A DNA stretch of 36,055 bases from Candidatus Nitrosopelagicus sp. (GTDB lineage Archaea > Thermoproteota > Nitrososphaeria > Nitrososphaerales > Nitrosopumilaceae): NCBI GenBank assembly GCA_028345965.1, contig JAOMEP010000011.1, positions 1-36,055 on the forward strand, written 5' to 3'. The notes under the pieces were generated by a model, which was not told the DNA's origin, searched no databases, and worked only from the letters and a program-made list of their open reading frames with translations. The translations under genes and the position numbers were made by a program. This document shows, piece after piece, positions 23,562-30,837 of the stretch; the first letter of the stretch is position 1; every line of letters starts with the position of its first letter.

Positions 23562-24224
23562 ATGTCTGACGACAAAAAAGATTCTGAAGTAAAGGATGCT
23601 CCAAAAGCAGATGAAGAATCAAAAAAACAGGATGGTCAAAAATCTATCAAGGCATCTAAAGATGCTCAAAAAGCAATGAAGGCAGCAGAAGAAGCAGAAG
23701 CTGCAGCAGAAGCTGCAATTGCAAAAGCCAAAGAATTGAAAGAAGCTGCATCAAAAGCATCAGAAGATGAGTTCAAAGCAATTGCTGAAGAAATTAAAGC
23801 AGAAGCTCCAAAAGCACCTGATGTAACTAACAAAAGAAAAAATGAAATTATATTTAGAAGAGAGATGGGTGAACCTGAATTTTTCTTAGATAAGGTAGAT
23901 AGATTTCCAAAACCTATTTTATCTGAAGATGAAAAAGATGACATTACACGTAAAGCTCTCAATTATGAAGATACTACACCTGAATACAATCCTCAAAATA
24001 TTTTAGACGAACGTTTTGGAGGAACTTCCAATTATGAAACTGGAATAACTGTTCTTGGTGATGAATTACAAGCAAAACTAGATCGTCTTAGAAATGATCC
24101 TGATGCACTGCCTGATGATATTGCACAAGTTGAACAAAATCTTGCATATTTGGATTCACTACATGAAAATTATTATCTTGGAATGAATGTTTTCAGAACT
24201 GCAAAAGGTGGAAGAAAAGATTAA
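23562..24224 (+). CDS. Unknown acidic protein with Ala/Glu/Lys-rich coiled-coil N-terminus
   Basis: 220 residues. Residues about 1-85 are a highly charged Ala-Lys-Glu low-complexity helix (AMKAAEEAEAAAEAAIAKAK), likely coiled coil. The remainder is more ordered, with EIIFRREMGEPEFFLDKVD, ITRKALNYEDTTPEYNP, FGGTSNYETGITVLGD and a C-terminal EQNLAYLDSLHENYYLG. There is no signal peptide or membrane helix. I do not recognize the family. The chosen ATG follows a possible TTG by one codon. It is 20 bases before the HemA-like gene and probably in one transcript with it; a partner role is conceivable. Confidence 0.72.
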   Translation: MSDDKKDSEVKDAPKADEESKKQDGQKSIKASKDAQKAMKAAEEAEAAAEAAIAKAKELKEAASKASEDEFKAIAEEIKAEAPKAPDVTNKRKNEIIFRREMGEPEFFLDKVDRFPKPILSEDEKDDITRKALNYEDTTPEYNPQNILDERFGGTSNYETGITVLGDELQAKLDRLRNDPDALPDDIAQVEQNLAYLDSLHENYYLGMNVFRTAKGGRKD

Positions 24225-24244
24225 ATTAATTTTGGTGATATGAT

Positions 24245-25315
24245 ATGAGCGAACTAAAATTTGATGTTTTAAATGCAAGAGTAACTTTCAAAAACGTTCC
24301 TCTTCATTCTCTTGCTAGATTTGCATTCAAAGATGTAACTGCTGCAACAGAAGCATTCAAAAAAATTCCTGGTGTTGAAGAATGTATTATAATTCAAACT
24401 TCTAGCAGAGTCGAAATTTTTACTGTTAGTAATCTTGAAACAGATGATTCTACTGATGCAAGAAGACCTGAAGGAAAAGGTTTGGTAATTAATCAAATGA
24501 AAGAAACTTGGGAAAAAAATTCTAGTATAGAACAAATTGATATTGATCATTTTGATCAAACTTTGGAAGTTTTCAAAGATGATGATGTTTACCTTCATCT
24601 TTTACGATTAGCTTGTGGATTAGATTCTGTAGTTGTCGGAAAACAAGAAGTTTATGATGAAATTACAAAGTCACTAGAACTTGCAAAAAAATCTGGTGCC
24701 TCAGGAAAAATTCTTAATAAATTATTTGATAGTGTAATTCGACTTGCTAATTCAATTCGAGATTCAACTGAAATAAGTAAAGAAGTTTTATCGTTAGGAG
24801 ATGTTGCATTAAACTTGATAGAAGAAAAAGTTGGTTTGGATGCAAAAAAGAAGGTCTTACTCATTGGAACCGGTGAATCTGCGGCTATGGTTGCAAAAAC
24901 ACTAGGACAAAAAGAAATTTCATTTACAGTTACTAGTAAAGATATGCAACGTGCTACCAATTTCTCACAACTTTTGTGCGGTACCCCAATGGAGTTTGTT
25001 GATGCACTTTCAGGATTTGATAAATTTGATATTGTCATAGTTGCTACTACTGCTGATTACTTTTTGATTGATCTTGAACGAATCAAACTTGTTATGAAAG
25101 AAAAGAAAAAAGGAACTCTTATTCTAGACATATCTGAGCCAAGAGCTGTAGAAGAAACCATCATGGAGTTACCTCGAATAAAATTATTATTTAGAGATCA
25201 GGTTGCAGAAATTTATGAAGAAAATGCAAAATTAAGAGCTGGAATTGTACCTGCTGTTGAGAAAATCATTGATAAGGAATTACCAATCTTATCTGCTTCA
25301 ATGAAAAGAGTTTAA
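24245..25315 (+). CDS. Glutamyl-tRNA reductase homologue lacking the catalytic cysteine
   Basis: 356-residue HemA-type protein. Normally it reduces glutamyl-tRNA(Glu) to glutamate-1-semialdehyde, the first step of tetrapyrrole synthesis, through a thioester on the Cys of TCNR. Here that motif reads IIIQTSSRVEIF: Ser53 stands at the Cys and Ser54 at the Asn. His118 of HLLRLACGLDS remains, but the family's GExQI reads GKQEV with Lys133. The NADPH domain is recognizable (VLLIGTGESAAMVAKTLG) and the dimerization helix (RDQVAEIYEENAKLRAG) is present. It could be a divergent active enzyme or a non-catalytic paralogue; no other heme genes lie in this window. It follows the unknown protein by 20 bases. 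Confidence 0.8.
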   Translation: MSELKFDVLNARVTFKNVPLHSLARFAFKDVTAATEAFKKIPGVEECIIIQTSSRVEIFTVSNLETDDSTDARRPEGKGLVINQMKETWEKNSSIEQIDIDHFDQTLEVFKDDDVYLHLLRLACGLDSVVVGKQEVYDEITKSLELAKKSGASGKILNKLFDSVIRLANSIRDSTEISKEVLSLGDVALNLIEEKVGLDAKKKVLLIGTGESAAMVAKTLGQKEISFTVTSKDMQRATNFSQLLCGTPMEFVDALSGFDKFDIVIVATTADYFLIDLERIKLVMKEKKKGTLILDISEPRAVEETIMELPRIKLLFRDQVAEIYEENAKLRAGIVPAVEKIIDKELPILSASMKRV

Positions 25316-25325
25316 TTTTTTACGA

Positions 25326-25490
25326 TTAGCCTTGTTGTCTTAGAATTACTTGTGTTAGTGTCTCTATAGAATACTCTATTCCGTGTTCTTCATCACTATG
25401 TTTTCTATACGCATCGATCACATTTTCTACTTCGCCCTCAATTTCGTATTGACATTCAAATCCGTAATCTCTACATGTAATTTTTGTCAT
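25326..25490 (-). CDS. DUF1059 small protein
   Basis: 54 residues. The start MTKITCRDYGFECQYEIEG matches the DUF1059 pattern (C-R-D-x-G-x-x-C), with a following HSDEEHG segment equivalent to the H-x3-HG end seen in that family. The function is unknown; two Cys and a His pair may bind metal. It fills what would otherwise be a 270-base gap between the HemA homologue and the second FNR, on the opposite strand. Confidence 0.8.
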   Translation of the reverse strand: MTKITCRDYGFECQYEIEGEVENVIDAYRKHSDEEHGIEYSIETLTQVILRQQG

Positions 25491-25585
25491 GTGACTAATT
25501 TTGGCTGGTTAATTTTCTAAATATAAGTAATTCTGTCAAATTTTGAAGAGAAATACATTTATCCAAATCAAGAAACTTTCCTCAC

Positions 25586-26422
25586 ATGGCAGATACAAAA
25601 GCAAAGATCATCTATACTGAATTATTAAAAGAAGATCTAGTTGTAATTCGTCTAGTTCCAATAACTGGTATGCCAAAATACAAAACTGGACAGTTTCTAA
25701 CTATTGGTTTACCGGTAGCTGCGGAAAATAAAATTGTAAAACGTGCATATTCAATTGCATCACATGCTGAAAATAGAGATTATTTTGAATTTGTAATTAG
25801 ATGGGTAAGAAAACCATTACCTGGTCGTGTAACCACTGAATTATTCTATCTTAGTGTTGGTGATGAAGTATTACTTGGTGATCCAACTGGTGACGACTTG
25901 ATAATCGAAGATAAATATCGAAATGGAGAACCAGATAATAGAAGAGTAGTCTGCGTAGGTGGCGGAACTGGTCTTGCACCGTTCATCGCATTTGCACATC
26001 ATTTTCACGATACTAATGATAAAAGACAACTTGTAGTTTTACATGGTGCAAGTTATGTTGATGAATTAAGTTACAAACGTCTTCTCACTGACTTTGAAAA
26101 TGAAAGTAAAGAGAGAGGAACTGATGAATGGAACTTTCTTTACAGGGCTGCAATTAGTAGACCAAAAGAACAATACAATAGATCATGGAATGGTCAAGTA
26201 GGAAGAGTTGAATCATTTTTCAAAGCAAACGCACAAGGTGTTTCTCCGTTAGATGAATTAGTTGGAGAAAAAGTTACTCCTGAGAATACTAGAATTTACA
26301 TTTGTGGTTATCAAGGAACCATCGATGGAGTAATGGATTATGTTGATGATAGAGGATTTGTCAATAGAGATAATCCGCATGAAGATGGAACTTTTGAAGT
26401 CAAATACGAATCATACGGATAA
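25586..26422 (+). CDS. Ferredoxin--NADP reductase-like flavoprotein (paralogue 2)
   Basis: 278-residue flavoprotein, paralogue of the 14702-15544 product. FAD site KRAYSIASHAENR, nucleotide domain VCVGGGTGLAPFIAF, C-region YICGYQGTIDGV and the closing FEVKYESYG are shared with the other copy. The DPTGDD loop is different from its paralogue's KPTGHL, the part next to the FAD isoalloxazine in the family. The two may serve different ferredoxins or cofactors. The 3' end is 3 bases from the convergent inositol-phosphatase stop. Confidence 0.9.
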   Translation: MADTKAKIIYTELLKEDLVVIRLVPITGMPKYKTGQFLTIGLPVAAENKIVKRAYSIASHAENRDYFEFVIRWVRKPLPGRVTTELFYLSVGDEVLLGDPTGDDLIIEDKYRNGEPDNRRVVCVGGGTGLAPFIAFAHHFHDTNDKRQLVVLHGASYVDELSYKRLLTDFENESKERGTDEWNFLYRAAISRPKEQYNRSWNGQVGRVESFFKANAQGVSPLDELVGEKVTPENTRIYICGYQGTIDGVMDYVDDRGFVNRDNPHEDGTFEVKYESYG

Positions 26423-26425
26423 AAT

Positions 26426-27223
26426 TTATTTTTCTCTTGGAAGTATCTCGTCTAAAATTTCCTGATTTGCAGCTGCAATAAAAGAAACTCTTGTATCATA
26501 ACTCAAATCTGCATCAAGAGGATTGAATTCTGAATCTAAAAGCAAACCTCTTGCTTCTTTAACAATTATGTATCCTGCTGCAATATCTTGGATTCTAATT
26601 TTATCTCTTAAATCAATAAACACATCCATCAAACCTTGTGCAAACATTGCCATTTCTAATGCATTTGCACCAAAATGTCTGGTATGGCTATGATGTTCAA
26701 AAACAGGTTGTAATTTTTTCATTATTTCTTGTGATGCACCTGAAGTATTGACTCCGACTATTTTGTACAATGGGGTACCTTTGTAAACTGTGATTTGTTT
26801 GTCATCCAGAAATGCACCTTTTCCTTCTGATGCAGAATACATTTCACCTGTTGAAAGATTTGTAATCACTCCGTCTGTTATGGAACTGAGCCTATTTTCT
26901 GTTGCAAATGCTAATGATGAACAGAAAAATGGCACACCTCTAACCGCATTTGCAGAACCATCAATCGCATCCATGATAACAAATCCTTTTGGATTTTCTG
27001 ACAGTTCTACTCGACCACATTCTTCTCCTAAAACCACACATTCAAAATTAATTTCTTTTAGATAATCTAAAACAGTGGTTTCTGCAGTAATGTCGATATT
27101 TCTAGAAATATCTCCTCCTGCACCTCTTCCAAAATCACCAGCGGCTTTTTCTGTTCCTGCCATGTCTTTCACCGCCTCATAAATTCTTCTTGATGCTTCT
27201 TTGAGAACTTGATTAGTTTCCAT
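26426..27223 (-). CDS. Inositol monophosphatase-family phosphatase (IMPase/archaeal FBPase)
   Basis: 265-residue Mg2+-dependent phosphatase. Metal-binding motifs: GEECG (loop 1 Glu), IMDAIDGSANAVRG (the D-x-I-D-G-S motif) and QDIAAGYIIVKEARG (third Asp; family usually WDxAAG). Archaeal members act on inositol-1-phosphate and often fructose-1,6-bisphosphate, and also on 3'-phosphoadenosine nucleotides. Loops cannot tell which. The ATG (METNQ) was preferred over a TTG four codons before. It is head-on to the FNR gene. Confidence 0.87.
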   Translation of the reverse strand: METNQVLKEASRRIYEAVKDMAGTEKAAGDFGRGAGGDISRNIDITAETTVLDYLKEINFECVVLGEECGRVELSENPKGFVIMDAIDGSANAVRGVPFFCSSLAFATENRLSSITDGVITNLSTGEMYSASEGKGAFLDDKQITVYKGTPLYKIVGVNTSGASQEIMKKLQPVFEHHSHTRHFGANALEMAMFAQGLMDVFIDLRDKIRIQDIAAGYIIVKEARGLLLDSEFNPLDADLSYDTRVSFIAAANQEILDEILPREK

Positions 27224-27312
27224 TATGATTTTCAAATTTGTGGATAATTTAATTGAATAATTTTTTCATCTAATTTGAAAACCTCTTTATTCATGCTTGA
27301 AATTAATCAATC

Positions 27313-27633
27313 ATGACGGCAACAGAATTACAAGGCTCAGGTGGATGGGTTAATGCTGAACTTACTGATGAAGAAGTCCAAAAATCAAAACTTGTACCAA
27401 ACATAGACAAGCACTTCCTAGCATCACTTGAAAAATTAGATCCTTCAAAAATGCTGAAACATTTCTGCAAAGCATGTAATTCTGAGTTTGATGGACCAAC
27501 TGCTTTTAAAATAGAAGAAAAACCAAACGAAGAGGTTGCTAATGGATTAATCTTAATTGAGAGAGGTCAGTACACCTGTCACAAATGTAGTTCTACCATC
27601 GGCGAATATCGTGTTTTCTCACAGCCACAATAG
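27313..27633 (+). CDS. Small zinc-ribbon protein
   Basis: 106 residues with two CxxC knuckles, HFCKACNSEF (Cys52/Cys55) and TCHKCSSTIGEY (Cys89/Cys92), which would bind one zinc. The N-terminal half is acidic and low in motifs. No membrane segment is visible. I do not recognize the family. It has its own upstream space with a TATA-like CTTTATTCAT about 23 bases before the ATG, and a 45-base gap to the next gene. Confidence 0.7.
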   Translation: MTATELQGSGGWVNAELTDEEVQKSKLVPNIDKHFLASLEKLDPSKMLKHFCKACNSEFDGPTAFKIEEKPNEEVANGLILIERGQYTCHKCSSTIGEYRVFSQPQ

Positions 27634-27678
27634 AAACCCAACATATACATTATTAATTTCGAACCATATTGATATAAC

Positions 27679-28134
27679 ATGGAAGAAAATTACTCTTGGA
27701 TCTATTTGCTCATATTCATGATCATACCACTTGCTAGAATACTCCCAAGATTATTGAGACGTGTTGGTCTTAAACAAGACATATCACCTCGTCCTGAAAC
27801 CCCACGTGGAAATTTTTTCCAAGAATCATCACCTGCGGATAATTTTAGAGAATCATCATCACCTGATAATTTTCAAGAATCTCCACGCCGAGAAGAATTT
27901 TCAACAAAAAACTGGCCTAAAGAAAAAATTGTACTTGGTTTGTTGATGACTAATATATCAAAATTTGAAGAACTTCAGAAGAAAGGAAACATATCGACAA
28001 ACAATTTGGATACCATTCTTCAAGATCTTGAGAAAAAAGGTCTAATGAGACCTGTAGAAAAAAGTGGTCCATTTGGAAAATCAATACAACTGAGAATTAC
28101 AGAAAAAGGCGCTGCAGAGTTTAGACGAATGTAA
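27679..28134 (+). CDS. Membrane-anchored winged-helix protein
   Basis: 151 residues in three parts: an N-terminal membrane anchor (SWIYLLIFMIIPLARIL), a Ser/Pro/Asp-rich linker with imperfect repeats of F[QR]ESS-x-x-DNF (residues about 46-70), and a C-terminal winged-helix DNA-binding domain (WPKEKIVLGLLMTNISKF to LRITEKGAAEFRRM; recognition-helix region NLDTILQDLEKKGLM). It may be a membrane-linked transcription factor. The target is unknown. The TATA-like CATATACATTATT lies about 28 bases upstream. Confidence 0.75.
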   Translation: MEENYSWIYLLIFMIIPLARILPRLLRRVGLKQDISPRPETPRGNFFQESSPADNFRESSSPDNFQESPRREEFSTKNWPKEKIVLGLLMTNISKFEELQKKGNISTNNLDTILQDLEKKGLMRPVEKSGPFGKSIQLRITEKGAAEFRRM

Positions 28135-28178
28135 TTAGATCTTTGAAGGCATAAATAGCAATTTGTTAACAATCTTTT

Positions 28179-29297
28179 GTGAGTGGAAAAGACGAATCAA
28201 TTTTCAGTAAAAGTGCATTAATGGGAACTAAACCTGGAAAACAAATCATAAAACAAGGTTTATTCAAATCAAAAGGATTCAAACAATTTAATCATTATAA
28301 GGAAGAAGCAGAAAATACATTTCCAGAATTTGCTAAAAGATTTGCAAAAAATTTATTTGATCAAATAAACTCTGATGAATCTCCTAACACCACACAACAA
28401 AAATTTGCAGAAGAAGTGGGTTCAACAGAAATTATTCTTAATGCTTCTGAAATAGATCCTATCAAATCGAAACTATCTGATTTTGATACTCTACACGACA
28501 GAGTTCTTAGAATTCTAAACTCAAATTTTGTAAAAATGACATTTCCTGTATTCAATGGTCTTTTTGATGCGTCAACTGATTACTTTAAAGATGATCCAAG
28601 TACCAATATGCGCGAGGATATTGTAGATGGTCACATAATTGCAATAGATCTTAGTGAACCAATGGATAGAATTGTAGACAAAGATGAGGATTTGGAATAT
28701 CTTGATGATTACAAACTAATGAATCCATATATTCTAAAACTTGCAAGAGAAAAAATTTCAAAAGGTGGTGAGGATGTATTAAAAGAATTTGAAGAAGGAT
28801 TCAAACAGGCAAGAATTGGACAATACCTTGATACGAAATTAAAAGATAAACCTACATCAATTACAGAAGAAGAATTAGTTGAGAGTTACAAGAAATATCG
28901 TTCTGTTATGGGTACGGCTGGTCGAAACATGGCATTAAATCGTGCACCGTTAGCTGATATCTTTTACACTGGAATGGCAAAAGCAGCAGAATCTGTTGGA
29001 TGTGGAAATGAAATTGAAGACAGCATTAGAGATAAAGCCGCAAAAATACCATCATGGCCACTGTTCTATTCTCTAAAAACGAATGATGTAAAGAGTGGAT
29101 TCGAAGAGACCATGAATCACAGTGAATCTTATCTTAATGATGCTAGAGCCGCTCTTGAAAAACTCCCAGATAGTTTCTCACATCGAAAATTCTTAGAATT
29201 TTTGTTCCTAACTGTTGAACACTATAATCTATTTTGGTATAAAAAACTCCAAGAAGAAAATATCTGGTCAGATTTGACTCAAAACCTTCCTAAGTGA
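28179..29297 (+). CDS. Unknown protein in operon with RFC large subunit
   Basis: 372 residues, starting at GTG (SGKDES). Largely helical and charged, no membrane helix, no recognizable nucleotide-binding motif. It has conserved-looking patches such as RNMALNRAPLADIFYTG and SHRKFLEFLFLTVEHYN. Its TGA lies just before the RfcL start and may be coupled to it. I do not recognize the family. Positional link suggests a replication or repair accessory, but that is only inferred. Confidence 0.72.
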   Translation: MSGKDESIFSKSALMGTKPGKQIIKQGLFKSKGFKQFNHYKEEAENTFPEFAKRFAKNLFDQINSDESPNTTQQKFAEEVGSTEIILNASEIDPIKSKLSDFDTLHDRVLRILNSNFVKMTFPVFNGLFDASTDYFKDDPSTNMREDIVDGHIIAIDLSEPMDRIVDKDEDLEYLDDYKLMNPYILKLAREKISKGGEDVLKEFEEGFKQARIGQYLDTKLKDKPTSITEEELVESYKKYRSVMGTAGRNMALNRAPLADIFYTGMAKAAESVGCGNEIEDSIRDKAAKIPSWPLFYSLKTNDVKSGFEETMNHSESYLNDARAALEKLPDSFSHRKFLEFLFLTVEHYNLFWYKKLQEENIWSDLTQNLPK

Positions 29298-29302
29298 TAC
29301 AA

Positions 29303-30463
29303 ATGATGTGGTCCGAAAAATATCGACCTCAAAATATTTTTGATATGGTTGGAAATGAAGATGCTAGAAAACAATTTGTTGAATGGTTTGGAAAATGGAA
29401 AAAAGGAACAAAACCGCTATTATTGATTGGTCCTCCTGGAATTGGAAAAACAACAATGTGTTTTCTCGCAGGAAAACAATTTGGTTATGACATGATTAGT
29501 CTTAATGCAAGTGATGTTAGAAATAAAAAAAATATTCAAGAAATACTAACTCCTGTACTTGGAAATCAAACTGTTCTTGGTGAACCCATGATTTTCATTG
29601 ATGAAGTAGATGGAATACATGGACGTTCTGATTATGGAGGAGTTGAAGCTCTCATTAACATCTTAAAAGAACCAACCGTTCCAATTGTACTTGCTGGTAA
29701 TTATGGTTCTTCTGATAAAATGAAGAAAATAAAAAAAGTTGTAAAAACTTTACAGATTAGCCCATTGTCGCCTAGATTTCTTAAATTATATCTCGACATG
29801 ATATTAGAAAAAGAAAAAGCAAAAATTAATCCTGGAAGATTGATAAAATTAATTACTGATTCAAAAGGTGATATTCGTTCTATGATTAACTCTGCACAAG
29901 CATTAGTTACTGGATTTGAACCTAATACTGAAAAATCATTTGAATCTCTAAACATTGAAGATGGATTAAATGCATTTTTCAAATCACAGTCACTTGAGGA
30001 AGCAAGAGTTGTTTTATTCTCTTTAAGAATTGATCCTAGAGAAAAAATTAATGCATTTTATTCAAGTATCATTACTAGTAATCTATCTTCAGACAAAATG
30101 TCTAAAGCACTAGAAATTATTTCAGAAGCTGATTTACTTTATGGAAAAATAATGAAAACACAAAATTGGAGATTACTACGTTACCTTGATTCAATCTTAC
30201 TATCACTTTATGAAAAAGATTCTTCTGCTAGATACACTCAGTATAATCTATCTTGGCCATTATTGAATAGACTACGATGGGATGGTGCAAAAATCAAAGC
30301 TATTGGTTCAACATTATCTAAAAAACTTCATGTATCGAATAGTACCTTTGCAACATTTTTCTTTCCAATCATTTTATCATTAAAGAAAAATGATTCTATT
30401 GAACTTGAATTTGAAGAAACGTATGAAGAATTAATTGAAAAGGAGATTGAACTTTTACAATGA
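29303..30463 (+). CDS. rfcL: Replication factor C large subunit
   Basis: 386-residue AAA+ clamp-loader subunit that, with RFC small subunits, loads PCNA onto primed DNA. MMWSEKYRPQNIFDMVGN is the typical start, Walker A is GPPGIGKT (43-50), Walker B is IFIDEVDG, and SLNASDVRNKKNI belongs to the AAA+ core. The length is short (many archaeal RfcL are about 470-500), and the C-terminus (ELEFEETYEELIEKEIELLQ) has no PIP-box (QxxhxxFF). The ATG at 29303 fits the family start; a GTG at 29294 that overlaps the upstream stop is a possible alternative. The stop overlaps the Cys-rich gene (ATGA). Confidence 0.9.
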   Translation: MMWSEKYRPQNIFDMVGNEDARKQFVEWFGKWKKGTKPLLLIGPPGIGKTTMCFLAGKQFGYDMISLNASDVRNKKNIQEILTPVLGNQTVLGEPMIFIDEVDGIHGRSDYGGVEALINILKEPTVPIVLAGNYGSSDKMKKIKKVVKTLQISPLSPRFLKLYLDMILEKEKAKINPGRLIKLITDSKGDIRSMINSAQALVTGFEPNTEKSFESLNIEDGLNAFFKSQSLEEARVVLFSLRIDPREKINAFYSSIITSNLSSDKMSKALEIISEADLLYGKIMKTQNWRLLRYLDSILLSLYEKDSSARYTQYNLSWPLLNRLRWDGAKIKAIGSTLSKKLHVSNSTFATFFFPIILSLKKNDSIELEFEETYEELIEKEIELLQ

Positions 30464-30777
30464 GCTGGCGAAAAATTGCAATGAAATTTGATGGCACATG
30501 CATAGTATGTAATGAAAAAATCAATGTAAATGAAATTGGCTTATGGTCAAAAGGTCTAGGAGTAAAACACGAAAAATGTGTCGAAACTGAAGATCTCAAA
30601 TGCATGATATGTGGTGGCTCTGCTGGGTGCTCCCAGTGTGAATTTCAAGATGACTGTGATCGTTCAGTTGTTTCTCAATTATGTATATGTAAAAAATGTG
30701 AAGGATTAGGAAATTCTTATGAAACATATCAAAATTCTCTTAAAAAGAAATTTTCGTTATTAAATCTTAAAAATTAG
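30460..30777 (+). CDS. Cys-rich zinc-binding protein coupled to rfcL
   Basis: 105 residues with twelve Cys. The first motif is C14-x2-C17 ... H37-x2-C40 in FDGTCIVCNEKIN and GLGVKHEKC, a CCHC zinc finger of the PARP-like/treble-clef layout. The second is a cluster of eight Cys at 48, 51, 57, 60, 66, 75, 77 and 80 that could bind more zinc or an Fe-S cluster. The ATG overlaps the rfcL stop by four bases. A DNA-binding or replication role is an inference from coupling. I do not recognize the full protein. Confidence 0.75.
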   Translation: MSWRKIAMKFDGTCIVCNEKINVNEIGLWSKGLGVKHEKCVETEDLKCMICGGSAGCSQCEFQDDCDRSVVSQLCICKKCEGLGNSYETYQNSLKKKFSLLNLKN

Positions 30778-30803
30778 CAATTTTTGTTTTGTTTAACTTA
30801 AAT

Positions 30804-30811
30804 TAATATAT
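30804..30811 (+). promoter_or_regulatory. TATA box of the acyl-CoA carboxylase operon
   Basis: TAATATAT centred about 30 bases before the carboxyltransferase ATG. Transcription would start 3-5 bases ahead of the ATG, so the leader is minimal. Confidence 0.5.
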
Positions 30812-30837
30812 GATATCTGGGGCGAGAAATCGCGGAC

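Noticed and set aside
24652-25038. 128-codon minus-strand frame in the HemA homologue
   Set aside because: Antisense shadow; the plus-strand protein shows the full domain order of glutamyl-tRNA reductases.
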